A stretch of DNA of 64,000 nt from DASWTL01 sp966250385. GTDB taxonomy: Bacteria; Bacteroidota; Bacteroidia; Sphingobacteriales; Sphingobacteriaceae. Made by a program: the position numbers and the translations under genes. Below, piece after piece: positions 10,103 to 18,941 of the stretch. The DNA lies in the NCBI GenBank assembly GCA_966250385.1, contig CBINHC010000009.1, positions 124,001 to 188,000 of the forward strand, given 5' to 3'. The notes under the pieces are model-generated. The model was not told where the DNA came from and did no database searches. It saw only the letters and a list, made by a program, of their open reading frames with translations. Each line of letters begins with the position of its first letter. Within the stretch, counting starts at the first letter, position 1.

Positions 10103-11569
10103 TTACTGGCCGCCGTCTGCAGCCTGCCCATGATTGTCAATATTAACCTGCGTCTTACACCAGGACAGTATTTCCGGATAAAGGTCCATAACCTTCGTTT
10201 CTGCCTTGTCCTTTCTCAGCGAAAGAAGCGCCTGGTTGAACTCCCGGAACCTGGTAAAACCTCTCCGATCGGTCATGAGCTTTTCCCGGTTTGCGATGAC
10301 AAATGCTGCAGTCTCCGGGTCATAGGTTTCGGCAACCCACAGACAAAAGAGCGCATGTGTCATGTATTCATTGAAAACGGGTACCGGGCTGGCATACCAA
10401 TTCGTTTTGCTGTCTGCCCAGACGCCTCTGTCAGCAAAAATGCTGTCGATTTGCTTTTTGTATCCGTTTGAAACAGGGTTTACGTAATTATGGTCAATTT
10501 CAGTGAATACGACACCCGACATAAGGCCTTGTTTCTGCCTTTCATTCAATGCCGGGTCCTTGTCATATCTGTCGGCACCGCAAATGAACATGACCGACTC
10601 CCGGAACCATTCACTTCGCTCATAATTATAATTTGTAAAGTTCTGGGTGCTGTGCGATCCCCCGATCAATGGCGAAAAAACGATTTTGTAGGATTGAAAT
10701 TTGCGTTTGGGAAATTCGCGTTCAAGCCAGCTCCACATATTCCGTACAGGCATCAGTTCTTTTTGACGCTCGATCTGCTGAGCATAATAGCTCCGGTTGG
10801 CCCGGTAAAATTTCCGGTAGTCCGATTGCTTAGCGAAATCCTGAACGAGGGGCAGCAATTCCAGAAAGAGACTGGTGTAGTTGTCCCAGTCATCCCCCAT
10901 CACGTAAAAATAAGGTCCCTCATATACCAGTTCATCCCCTTTGAAATTAAAGGTGAAACTGTTCTCCCGGAAATCATAGTATTTTTTCGAGTAGGCATCA
11001 GCCGGAAAATCAAGTTTTTTGAAGACCGGATGATCCATGTATGGCTTAAAGTAGTTAACTACTTTCTGGTAATAAGCGCCCTCCTTATTCAGGTCGGTCG
11101 CGCGTTGTCCAGACGGGGAAAGCATCCATATGACATTGGCCAGTTCATAAACTTCCGGTATTTCGATTTGTGAAGCACCGTAATTTCCTTCCATATATTT
11201 CGGGCTGAAATAAGAATACACGCCATTAAAGTGCAGGCGGTAAATCACCTTTCTTTCTCCTATCTGAATCGGAATGTAATGAACCTGCCAGTATGGAAAA
11301 TTCTTATACGGAATGTGAACTGAATCCTTGTCGAAATAAATGGTTGCAGCCAGACCCGGAAAGCCGTCTGTGCCCGAATCCACGGTATCCCGCTTGGTTA
11401 TTTTAACAGGATAGCGTTCCCCGCCGTACGAGTATTTCACATGAAAGGTATCCCGGTCCAGCTTGAACGTTTTCGGATATTCAGCCTCTGTACTTTGTGG
11501 GTAAGCAACATATGGCAGGCTTAGCAGTGAAAAGAATAGCGCAAAATATCCGACCTTTTTGAATTGCAT
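10103..11569 (-). CDS. Secreted DUF4932-like protein
   Basis: A 488-aa exported protein. The signal peptide is visible (FALFFSLLSLPYVAYPQS). The body has conserved-looking blocks VIYRLHFNGVYSYFSPKY, VFTEIDHNYVNPVSNGY and FNEYMTHALFCLWVAETY. The paired acidic/His motifs EIDHNYVNP and NEYMTHA recall the arrangement in DUF4932 proteins, where metal or hydrolase activity has been suspected but, to my knowledge, not shown. Assignment to DUF4932 is by recollection of motifs, not by search. It is the first gene of a probable two-gene unit with the lipoprotein at 9540. An inverted repeat sits directly upstream of its start codon. Confidence 0.65.
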   Translation of the reverse strand: MQFKKVGYFALFFSLLSLPYVAYPQSTEAEYPKTFKLDRDTFHVKYSYGGERYPVKITKRDTVDSGTDGFPGLAATIYFDKDSVHIPYKNFPYWQVHYIPIQIGERKVIYRLHFNGVYSYFSPKYMEGNYGASQIEIPEVYELANVIWMLSPSGQRATDLNKEGAYYQKVVNYFKPYMDHPVFKKLDFPADAYSKKYYDFRENSFTFNFKGDELVYEGPYFYVMGDDWDNYTSLFLELLPLVQDFAKQSDYRKFYRANRSYYAQQIERQKELMPVRNMWSWLEREFPKRKFQSYKIVFSPLIGGSHSTQNFTNYNYERSEWFRESVMFICGADRYDKDPALNERQKQGLMSGVVFTEIDHNYVNPVSNGYKKQIDSIFADRGVWADSKTNWYASPVPVFNEYMTHALFCLWVAETYDPETAAFVIANREKLMTDRRGFTRFREFNQALLSLRKDKAETKVMDLYPEILSWCKTQVNIDNHGQAADGGQ

Positions 11570-11577
11570 GATGACGG

Positions 11578-11602
11578 TTATATCTTACAATACAAGATAT
11601 AA
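11578..11602. promoter_or_regulatory. Inverted repeat upstream of the DUF4932-like gene
   Basis: A perfect 9-bp inverted repeat, TTATATCTT and AAGATATAA separated by 7 bp, starts 9 bp upstream of the ATG at 11569. It could be a repressor site covering the start region or a short RNA hairpin in the leader. No nine-site-type operator is present at this promoter. Confidence 0.4.
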
Positions 11603-12028
11603 CAATTTTTAATTAATGGTAAAATATTCCGTATTAAAACGTAAGAGGGCTTTTGGCCCTTATCGGGGCTGAAAAACCCGATAACTTCCCCGAAAGGTCG
11701 ATGAAATTTGCGTACGAAAGTATCGGAACCTTCCCAAGCATTCGCGAAATGCGGAAATTCAAACAAAAAGATTCGATCCGGTATGGCACACCAATACCTG
11801 ATCTACATGCACGACTTCGGCTTGTTCAGATTCCGAAAGCATCGCGCCAGGCTGATAGGCTATAGTTAAGGGGCGGACATCCCCCGAATACCAGATAAAA
11901 ATTCAAGGAATTTCCGTTTAATCATAAACCCATACCCCAGCGGAGCCGGGCGGACCTGCAGTGATGTACCGCAATCTTCGAATTAACGGGTATACGCGAT
12001 GTTCCTGATACCGGAAAATTGCTGCTGC
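11603..12028. other. Intergenic stretch without a recognisable gene
   Basis: About 430 bp between the upstream side of the DUF4932-like gene and the P-type ATPase remnant. Short open frames exist but none resembles a protein. A 6-bp stem (ATCGGG, CCCGAT) lies near 11657-11677. The stretch may be decayed sequence left by the same event that truncated the ATPase gene. Confidence 0.5.
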
Positions 12029-12322
12029 CTATTTCGAAGCCATCGAGCGGAAAAACCAAGGTTTGAGCAGTTCTGCCGTGATCATATAGGCCAGCACGAT
12101 GCCGATCAGGGCAACGGCCTGAGCCTGATGCGCAAGCGTAAGGCTTAGAACGCTTGCCAGCGGGGACAGCGGAAGCCAGGCAGTGATAACCAGGGCCAGC
12201 AACGCAATTGACAAAAGCAGAGCTCCCGGTTTACTGCGGAACAGCGGCTTTCGGGTCCGGATTACGAAAATGATGATCAGGTCGGTGGCAATGGACTCCA
12301 GGCTTGCCGACGCGAGGTTCAC
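12029..12322 (-). pseudogene. C-terminal fragment of a Mg2+-type P-type ATPase
   Basis: About 95 codons matching the last membrane segments of an MgtA-type (P3B) P-type ATPase. ESIATDLIIIFVIRTRKPLF corresponds to the conserved loop and helix before the C-terminus, and IGIVLAYMITAELLKPWFF to the final helix. The catalytic DKTGT, ATP-binding and CPC/PEGL-type regions are absent, and the expected preceding residues are not found in any frame upstream of about 12300. The only start is a GTG at 12322 inside the fragment. This is therefore a remnant, not a gene. Confidence is good that it is a P-type ATPase tail and moderate that it is the Mg2+ subgroup. Confidence 0.7.
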
Positions 12323-12862
12323 GATAACTGAACTGTAGTTTAGTGCGTTCTCCTGAGAAGGATACAGGTTAAAGGCAGCGTAATTAGATGTTTAGGGCTT
12401 CTTGTTTAACAGGAAGCCGAAATGATTCTTGTTGCTATCTGCAAAACTGCACCGCTCGTTCACCGGCTGCGCAGACTGGATAACTGGTCCTATCTACTGC
12501 GGGTGAACAAGCTAATATCTCCTATTCGCTTTTGATCATTTCATCCAACCGGAGCCATTTCCGCAATTTCCCGTTCATCCTCCGGGAAACAGCCAGACGG
12601 TACGAGCTCAACTTCCCGGCACATGTTGGTTGCAGCGATCAGGCTGGTTCAGGATACTGATTATTGATCTGTTTCTTCGGCGACCTGGCAGACGTTTTTC
12701 GAGGGGTTCCGGAGCACGATCTTCGCATTTTTGCTGGCAGGGCAACGCCTAGGGTATAGTCAGGTCATGCATAGACGGAAAAAATGAAGCCGTCGCAGGG
12801 GTTCCGGACGGCTATGGAAGGCTATGACTACAAGGCTGGGATCGCCTTCACTTGCCTGAAGG
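12323..12862. other. Intergenic stretch, 540 bp, degraded
   Basis: No convincing gene. Near 12413-12433 there is an imperfect inverted repeat (GCTTCTTG, CAGGAAGC). On the minus strand around 12525-12640 a short frame reads LAVSRRMNGKLRKWLRL before a stop and looks like the tail of some protein, perhaps a LytTR-type DNA-binding domain, but there is no start or upstream body. Together with the ATPase fragment this suggests a decayed region. Confidence 0.4.
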
Positions 12863-13309
12863 CTAATTGCTGGCTATCTGTTTGGTTTGCGGTTCCTTCT
12901 GGAAAAATTTATTGATCTGAGTTATTTTCCAATTTCGGTTTTCCTGTTCAAGGGTCAGGAACTCGGATATGACGTGCTCAGGAAAAACGAAGTCAACCTG
13001 AACCATGACCATCCCATCATTCTCGGCCAGCACCCTGGACGAACCGGAACAGGGCAGCTGAACGCCGTCAGTAGCCTTCATCATTTTGAGTACATCTTCA
13101 GCTGAAAAGCTGAAGGCCATCTGAGCCCGGGGCAGCTTTTCAACAGCCTGCTGACTCAGGATACCCTTCATCGTCTTATAATCTGTATTAATCCGACTTT
13201 CAATAAACGCATTTACTACTTCATTATACGTCGGATTCTTGGGAGCAGCCTCGACTAATGGCCCCACGCCCAGCATGGCTGCCAAAAGGATGATTCGTAC
13301 ATAATTCAT
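12863..13309 (-). CDS. Secreted NTF2-like protein of unknown function
   Basis: About 148 aa. The ATG at 13309 is chosen over an upstream TTG at 13315. It begins a signal peptide (IILLAAMLGVGPLVEAA). The mature part looks like a small NTF2-like fold: a helix-rich first half (YNEVVNAFIESRINTDYKTMKGILS) and a strand-rich second half (MVMVQVDFVFPEHV, LEQENRNWKITQINKFFQ). Ligand unknown; an extracytoplasmic binding or protective role is a guess. A near-consensus -7 element (CATATTTG, one mismatch) lies within 5 bp of the start, so the mRNA could be nearly leaderless. Confidence 0.6.
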   Translation of the reverse strand: MNYVRIILLAAMLGVGPLVEAAPKNPTYNEVVNAFIESRINTDYKTMKGILSQQAVEKLPRAQMAFSFSAEDVLKMMKATDGVQLPCSGSSRVLAENDGMVMVQVDFVFPEHVISEFLTLEQENRNWKITQINKFFQKEPQTKQIASN

Positions 13310-13577
13310 GCACAAATATGCTGTGAATCAAGTCGTTAAAATATAACAATCTCACCCTTTAGATCTCGTAACGAAATTGATATGAAAGGATCGCCGGCCC
13401 TGAACGACCCTTCCGGTAACCGATTAGCCCGGCATACGAGTACGACTGATCGGTTTCGGCATATTACCTGAGGTGCGGTTGGCAGATCACGGCTTCAGGT
13501 CGAACCGGACATAATCCGGATCCCTAGGAAGGGAGCCCTCACATCAAAAAGAGCGAAACTTACCTTCATCGCCAGGA

Positions 13578-14624
13578 CTAGTTAAGGTGCTTCACGATAA
13601 ACTCAGCATCCTTTCCTACGCCTCCCAGAAGTCCTGAAAACCTGCTGTACATCCATGGCAGTCCCAGAAAGTATAACCCTTCCAGGCGGGTTACCCCCCT
13701 GAGCTGTTCAGGATATCCCGCTTCATTGAATATGTCTGCATTAATCCAGGAGAAATCCGGCTTAAAGCCAGTGGCCCAGATAATGTTTTGTATGGATCCC
13801 AGCGTGGCGTCTTCGCAGGAAATCTCGGTACCGGTACCTCCAAGCGTCCTTCCGACCCGGCAAAATCCGGGATCATCGAACAACCTTTTCAGGTTCGTTC
13901 CCATCACTGGCTCGGGTCTGTTCCTGAGCCATTTCCCCACCCGCGAAGTAATAGAGGCAGAAGCTAACCCACATCCGAACACAACGAATTGCGTTAACTT
14001 GTTATTAGGCATCGCTTTCAGTGTGCCGCCAAATGAGAAGTAGACTTTCCCAGACTCGCCTAATATCTCCTCTGCGATCTGTACGCCTGAATTACCGCCC
14101 CCAACAACGAGAGTGTCCCCCACTCTCAACTGCGAAGGCCGCTTATAATCACTGCTGTGAACCTGTAAGATAGAAGTACTAAGCTGATCGCTGAACGATG
14201 GCATGAAGGGCCTCTGAAATGCGCCGGCGCATACGATAACGTTTTTTGCCCTCAGCAGGCCTCCTGTTGTGGACACCAGGAAAAGACCATCGGCCTTATC
14301 AACGGAAATAACCCGGGTGTCAAACAACACCGGCATCCTGAACAACGAGACGTATTCCTTTAAGTATTCGACGACTTCATCCTTGGTGGGAAAGCGATCC
14401 GGATTCCCGGGGAATCGCAAACCCGGCAAACTATTATAGCGAGCACTGGTAAACAGGGTAAGCGAGTCATATCGGTTTTTCCATGAATAACCGGCTTCCG
14501 GGGCGGCATCCACAATCAGAAAATCCTTCTCCCGCCGCTGTAAATAGTACGCAGCTGCCAGGCCGGCCTGGCCACCGCCGATCACTATCGTATTGAAATA
14601 TTCTTTAACTGGTATAACGGGCAT
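13578..14624 (-). CDS. Flavin-dependent monooxygenase / CzcO-like NAD(P)/FAD oxidoreductase
   Basis: A 348-aa two-dinucleotide-binding flavoprotein. The N-terminal Rossmann motif GGGQAGLAAAYYLQ binds FAD. The second motif at about residue 180, VVGGGNSGVQIAEEI, binds NAD(P)H. The family ATGFKPD motif is near the C-terminus. Related proteins are annotated as flavin-containing monooxygenases or as 'flavoproteins involved in K+ transport' (CzcO-like); the substrate cannot be told from sequence. It lies alone on the minus strand. Its promoter region carries operator site 1, placing transcription start near 14705 with an untranslated leader of about 80 nt. That puts it in the same putative regulon as the efflux pumps. 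Confidence 0.82.
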   Translation of the reverse strand: MPVIPVKEYFNTIVIGGGQAGLAAAYYLQRREKDFLIVDAAPEAGYSWKNRYDSLTLFTSARYNSLPGLRFPGNPDRFPTKDEVVEYLKEYVSLFRMPVLFDTRVISVDKADGLFLVSTTGGLLRAKNVIVCAGAFQRPFMPSFSDQLSTSILQVHSSDYKRPSQLRVGDTLVVGGGNSGVQIAEEILGESGKVYFSFGGTLKAMPNNKLTQFVVFGCGLASASITSRVGKWLRNRPEPVMGTNLKRLFDDPGFCRVGRTLGGTGTEISCEDATLGSIQNIIWATGFKPDFSWINADIFNEAGYPEQLRGVTRLEGLYFLGLPWMYSRFSGLLGGVGKDAEFIVKHLN

Positions 14625-14710
14625 ATTTCATTATTTGAATTGATTTACAAACATCTTCTCCATCGAATGATAGCGGTGGATAGGCCATCAGTAATGGAGA
14701 CGTCAGTGTC

Positions 14711-14771
14711 CAAAATTAGCCGAACCGGTCAGCTGCCCTGATACATGATTACTGATTATTTTTATAAAATT
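14711..14771 (-). promoter_or_regulatory. AraC-type operator and promoter, site 1 (flavin oxidoreductase)
   Basis: Minus-strand reading: half-site AATTTTATAAAA (14760-14771), half-site AATCATGTATCA (14739-14750) exactly 21 bp further on, 20 bp, then the -7 element TAATTTTG (14711-14718). The second half-site is the weakest of the nine (8 of 12 matches to AATTTTGTAAAG). Confidence 0.6.
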
Positions 14772-15028
14772 CTCGCCTTACCTTTCAGATATAATCCGAA
14801 GTATATTCAGGCATCGGAGGACCGGAAAGATCAGACCTGAGGGAGTGGCCTGGTCATCAACCTGTTTTTCCCCGCCCATAAAGCACTCTGAATAACAAAA
14901 CGCCGGCTCAGCTAAGCTCAACCAGCGTTAGGAAACACTACGGGCCTGATCACCAACCTCAGATGATCCTGAAATTCCTGTCTTCCGGAGGATCAATTAC
15001 GTGATCTCACCATTCTTAGGATATTGCT
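14772..15028. other. Rest of the 14625-15028 gap
   Basis: The gap between the flavin oxidoreductase start and the cupin stop is about 400 bp. Apart from site 1 and the leader at 14625-14710, no gene, terminator with T tract or repeat was recognised. Confidence 0.5.
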
Positions 15029-15340
15029 CTATATACTGCCGACTTTTTCGACCACCAAAACCCTCGCTACTCCTCTGGGATGGGCTGAATGTGCCTCACC
15101 ATGGTCTGCATAGAACGTGTCTCCTTGTCGCAGTTCGACCACTTTCTCCAACCCGTCTTCCCGGTAGTACATATCCACGGTTCCATCCAGCACGGACAGA
15201 ACCTCGTCACCATCATTAATGTGACACTGAAATGGCGCGTCTGCCCAGTGGATTTTGACGGCAATGTCGTTCATCACGGCTACTTTTAATGAATCCCACG
15301 CAGTTCCGCCGGTGAATTCATTCGATCTGATAACTTTCAT
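15029..15340 (-). CDS. Small cupin-domain protein
   Basis: About 103 aa, a single cupin barrel. The ATG at 15340 (MKVIRSNEF) is preferred to an upstream in-frame ATG at 15361, because a perfect -7 element (TACTTTTG) lies just a few bases before 15340. The cupin core is visible in HINDGDEVLSVLDGTVDMYY and the second motif GDTFYADHGEAHSAHP. The first motif lacks the usual HxH pair. Such proteins are sugar, amino-acid or metal-dependent binding or isomerase enzymes; no substrate can be assigned. It ends close to the GlxA-type regulator gene on the same strand and may be transcribed with it or from its own near-leaderless promoter. Confidence 0.75.
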   Translation of the reverse strand: MKVIRSNEFTGGTAWDSLKVAVMNDIAVKIHWADAPFQCHINDGDEVLSVLDGTVDMYYREDGLEKVVELRQGDTFYADHGEAHSAHPRGVARVLVVEKVGSI

Positions 15341-15392
15341 ACAGCAAAAGTAGCATCGCATCGGGTCCGAATCCGGCCAGTATCCGGTCAGA

Positions 15393-16349
15393 TCAGGCCA
15401 ACTTTCGGAGCTTGCTTAAAGACAGGTCACTATGCCTGTCCCAGATCCGCCGAAGCTGTCGCTCCGATTTGAGACCACACATCGCGGCTATTTGCTCAAC
15501 CGAAAGGCCAGGATTTGAAAGGATCATTCTGGCTTTTTCTACCCTGAGACGCTCAGTATACTGGCTTAGTGTAACCCCGGTAAGCTTCTTAAAAACACGG
15601 GTCAGATTTCTTTCACTCATGTTCGCAATCATTGAAAGGTCACCGATGGTATAGTCTTTATCCAGGTTGTGATTGAGCCAGTCCTGCACCCGATGAATAT
15701 CGCGGTTGAAATGTGAACGATATTGCAGGTAAACACTTTCCTGACCACTGGCGCCATTTCGTCTTAAATATACGATCATCTCTTTAGCTATTTCAGCGGA
15801 CACCAACGGGCCGTTCCTTTCTTCCAGAATGCTAAGTGCAAGATCAATCCCTGAAGTTACCCCGGCACTGGTCAGTATCTTCCGGTCCTCCTTGAATATA
15901 ACGTTTTCAACCAGCTTAATTTGTGGAAAATCAGCCTTAAGCCGGTCGAGTAACTTCCAGTGGGTGGTACATGCCCTATCGGCGAGAAGGCCGGACTGTG
16001 CTAATAAAAAGGTCCCCGTACAGATGGCCGCAATAGTCACCCCTTTGGCATACTGACCTTTCAGCCAGGAAAACAGTGCGACTTTCCTTGTCTTAAAATC
16101 GGGGGTTTCTGTTTCAGAAAGCGAAATACCGGGAATAAATATGATGTCTTCCGGGCCCGGGTCGGCACTACAGAAGTCCTTCAAACTTTTCAGCTCAAGG
16201 TCTTGAGCCGTTGTCACCGTTTGGGAAATGGAAAGATATTCAAGCCGGTATGGGCAATTCAGCAGACCGGCTTCGTAAAATACATGGGCCGGCCCTGCAA
16301 AATCAAGTATATGAACCTGAGGAAGTAATATAAAATAGACGGTGCACAT
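15393..16349 (-). CDS. GlxA-family transcription regulator (DJ-1/PfpI plus AraC domains)
   Basis: A 318-aa regulator with an N-terminal DJ-1/PfpI-like amidase fold (LDFAGPAHVFYEAGLL, AAICTGTFLLAQSGLLADRACTTHW with the nucleophile-position Cys) and a C-terminal AraC double helix-turn-helix (IGDLSMIANMSERNLTRVFK and VEQIAAMCGLKSERQLRRIW). GlxA-type proteins are cytosolic activators or repressors whose PfpI domain senses an unidentified ligand. It is divergent from the TonB receptor operon at 16536, and the 186-bp spacer contains operator site 2 pointing at the receptor. It could regulate that operon or the adjacent cupin gene. It lacks the HMA-like domain of the three short AraC proteins, so it is a weaker candidate for the shared operator. 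Confidence 0.88.
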   Translation of the reverse strand: MCTVYFILLPQVHILDFAGPAHVFYEAGLLNCPYRLEYLSISQTVTTAQDLELKSLKDFCSADPGPEDIIFIPGISLSETETPDFKTRKVALFSWLKGQYAKGVTIAAICTGTFLLAQSGLLADRACTTHWKLLDRLKADFPQIKLVENVIFKEDRKILTSAGVTSGIDLALSILEERNGPLVSAEIAKEMIVYLRRNGASGQESVYLQYRSHFNRDIHRVQDWLNHNLDKDYTIGDLSMIANMSERNLTRVFKKLTGVTLSQYTERLRVEKARMILSNPGLSVEQIAAMCGLKSERQLRRIWDRHSDLSLSKLRKLA

Positions 16350-16432
16350 CTCAAATAAACAAGTTTATCATTCCCTTCAGCGCCGGAGCGCGCGATAAAT
16401 CACCGGTGTAGTATATACACACTTTCGCCAGA

Positions 16433-16493
16433 AATAATATACATCTCTCCGGGAATTTTATAAAGAAGGCCGGACTCCCGGACCGTACTTTTG
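16433..16493 (+). promoter_or_regulatory. AraC-type operator and promoter, site 2 (TonB receptor operon)
   Basis: Plus strand: half-site AATAATATACAT (16433-16444), half-site AATTTTATAAAG (16454-16465), 20 bp, then TACTTTTG (16486-16493). Transcription would start near 16500, about 36 bp before the receptor ATG. Confidence 0.75.
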
Positions 16494-16535
16494 GCGCATT
16501 AAATCTCTCAAGGGTAAGAAATTAAAATTAAAAAA

Positions 16536-18923
16536 ATGAACCGAAAATTACGCCTTCTCGCCTTTCTTTTGCCGGCCTTGCTGACGCTGGCCCCGATGCT
16601 TGCTGAGGCGCAGGTCAGGAAAACCAGTATGGTGACCCTAAGCGGGTACGTGAAAGACTTGTCGAATTCAGAAACCCTACCCGGGGCTGTTGTGACCATA
16701 AAGGGAACTGATTTGAAAGTCACCGCCAATTCATACGGCTTTTACTCCCTCACCCTCACTCCCGGCGTCTACACTGCTGAAAGCCGGTACATCGGGTACA
16801 ACACCAAAGTAACCACGATCGATCTGAACCGGGATAAAACGGTAAACTTCGATATGGCGGTGGCATCAACGGTCATCAAGGAAGTGGTCATTTCAGCAGA
16901 AAAGACCAACCAGAATATTCAGCACACGCAGATGGGTGCGGTTTCGGTCTCCGTAAAATCGATCAAACAAGTACCGGCATTACTTGGGGAGGCTGATGTG
17001 GTAAGAACGATCCAGCTTCTGCCCGGGGTAAGTACCGTAGGTGAGGGCGCTCCGGGATTCAACGTACGGGGCGGCGGAATTGATCAGAACCTCATCCTGC
17101 TTGATGAAGCGCCCGTATATAACGGCTCCCATCTCCTTGGTTTCTTTTCGGTATTCAATCCGGATGCAGTGAAAGATTTGACCCTGATGAAGAGTGAAAT
17201 GCCGGCACGTTTCGGCGGCCGCCTCTCATCCCTGCTTGATGTCCGGATGAAGGAAGGAAACTCCAAGGACTATGCTTTTGCAGGAGGCATCGGTACGATT
17301 TCAAGCCGCTTTCTGGCTGAAGGTCCCATCAAGAAAGAGAAAAGTTCATTCATCCTGGCCGGTAGAAGATCGTACGCAGACCTGTTCCTGAAATTATCGC
17401 CGGACAGCGCCCTGAACGACACCAGGGTCTACTTTTACGACCTTACTGGTAAGCTCAATTTCTCATTATCAGGAAAAGACAAGCTGTTCATTTCCAGCTA
17501 TGCCGGGCGGGATGTAAACAAGATGGGCGATGAAATGAATATGGACTGGGGAAACAGAACAACAACTGCCCGCTGGAACCATGTCTACAATTCCAAATTA
17601 TTCTCCAATTTATCAGCCATCTACTCCGATTATACCTATATGCTCGGAACATCCGGGGACGATGCAACTTCTTTCGAATGGAAGGCCAATATCCTCGATT
17701 ATACACTGAAGAACACCTGGAGCTGGTACCTGAACCCGTCGAACACCATCTTCTTTGGGGCAGAAGCTACACGTCATGATTTTAGTCCGGGAAGAGCCCG
17801 GCCAACCGGAAGCAACTCCGCCTTCAATGAGGTATACATGCCGCGCCAGAGGGCATATGACTATGCTGCGTTCTGGGATCATGAAATGACGCTTAGCAAC
17901 CTGCTTTCTTTCCAATACGGATTCCGGTATGCTGCGTTTCAGAATGTAAGTGCAGGAAACACGACGGTTTTCGACTACATCGGAGAGAATGGCCGCCGCA
18001 AGCTTCCGGTCAACCCCAGGACATTCAAAAACGGTGAAACCATCCGTTGGTATCAGAACCTCGAGCCACGGGCTACCGTAAAGGTGCAAACTTCTCCGGG
18101 CTCTGCGGTAAAGGCAAGCTATACCCGAACCGTACAGAACCTGCATTATGTGAGCAATACCATGGCGGCTACTCCGCTGGACATCTACATCCCAAGCTCC
18201 TCGAACGTCAGACCTCAGCTGGCCGACCAGTTTTCAGCAGGATATTTCTATGCAGCCCCTGAAAACATCTGGGAAGCATCGGCTGAGGTATATTACCGGG
18301 ATCTGAAAAACCAGATCGATTTCATCTCCGGCGCCGAACTCTTACTGAACCGCAATCTTGAAGGCGATATGTTATTCGGGAAGGGCCGGGCCTATGGATC
18401 CGAACTGTTCGTCAGAAAGAATGCGGGGCGGCTGAACGGATGGCTTAGCTACACGCTCAGCCGCACGGAGCGCAAGTTTGACGGAATCAGTAACAACCAA
18501 TACTTCCCGGCGAAATATGACAAGACCCATTCACTGGCGCTGGTCGGTATCTACGAGCTTCGTCCACGGACCCTGCTTTCCGCCACCTTCAGTCTTGCTA
18601 CCGGAACCCCGGTTACGTTGCCTGACTCCCGTTTCGACTTCGATGGCTACCCGGTACAGTATAATTCGTCAAACGCCAGGAATGGATTCAGACAGCCTTC
18701 CTACCACCGCCTGGATATTTCTGCCACTTTCAAGGGGAAGACCGTTCCTGACCGGAAATACACCAGCGAGTTTGTAGTAGGTCTCTATAATGCCCTGGGG
18801 CGGAAGAATCCCTACTCCCTGTACTTCCGTCAAAACGAAGATATTCAGACCGAAACAGAAGCAGTAAGATATGCGGTGATTGGCACTGTCGTACCTTCTG
18901 TAACATGGAATTTCAAATTTTAA
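16536..18923 (+). CDS. TonB-dependent outer-membrane receptor
   Basis: A 795-aa intact receptor that would import a scarce nutrient across the outer membrane using TonB energy. Domains in order: signal peptide (FLLPALLTLAPMLAEAQ); carboxypeptidase-like regulatory domain (VTLSGYVKDLSNSETLPGA) at about residues 35-110; plug (LLGEADVVRTIQLLPGV, GFNVRGGGIDQNLILLDEA); barrel from KFGGRLSS-type ARFGGRLSSLLDVRMKEG to the terminal aromatic residue of SVTWNFKF. It has no STN domain, so it is not expected to signal through an anti-sigma factor. The DUF4249 partner follows after 18 bp. It is the template that shows what is missing in the broken receptor at the left edge. Promoter site 2 puts it in the shared regulon, which suggests a metal or metallophore substrate, but this is inference. 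Confidence 0.93.
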   Translation: MNRKLRLLAFLLPALLTLAPMLAEAQVRKTSMVTLSGYVKDLSNSETLPGAVVTIKGTDLKVTANSYGFYSLTLTPGVYTAESRYIGYNTKVTTIDLNRDKTVNFDMAVASTVIKEVVISAEKTNQNIQHTQMGAVSVSVKSIKQVPALLGEADVVRTIQLLPGVSTVGEGAPGFNVRGGGIDQNLILLDEAPVYNGSHLLGFFSVFNPDAVKDLTLMKSEMPARFGGRLSSLLDVRMKEGNSKDYAFAGGIGTISSRFLAEGPIKKEKSSFILAGRRSYADLFLKLSPDSALNDTRVYFYDLTGKLNFSLSGKDKLFISSYAGRDVNKMGDEMNMDWGNRTTTARWNHVYNSKLFSNLSAIYSDYTYMLGTSGDDATSFEWKANILDYTLKNTWSWYLNPSNTIFFGAEATRHDFSPGRARPTGSNSAFNEVYMPRQRAYDYAAFWDHEMTLSNLLSFQYGFRYAAFQNVSAGNTTVFDYIGENGRRKLPVNPRTFKNGETIRWYQNLEPRATVKVQTSPGSAVKASYTRTVQNLHYVSNTMAATPLDIYIPSSSNVRPQLADQFSAGYFYAAPENIWEASAEVYYRDLKNQIDFISGAELLLNRNLEGDMLFGKGRAYGSELFVRKNAGRLNGWLSYTLSRTERKFDGISNNQYFPAKYDKTHSLALVGIYELRPRTLLSATFSLATGTPVTLPDSRFDFDGYPVQYNSSNARNGFRQPSYHRLDISATFKGKTVPDRKYTSEFVVGLYNALGRKNPYSLYFRQNEDIQTETEAVRYAVIGTVVPSVTWNFKF

Positions 18924-18941
18924 CAGCTAAAGGAATACAAA

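Noticed and set aside
12525..12640. A LytTR-like tail on the minus strand (LAVSRRMNGKLRKWLRL)
   Set aside because: Too short, no start and no upstream domain; the resemblance is weak, so it is described only as part of a degraded stretch.
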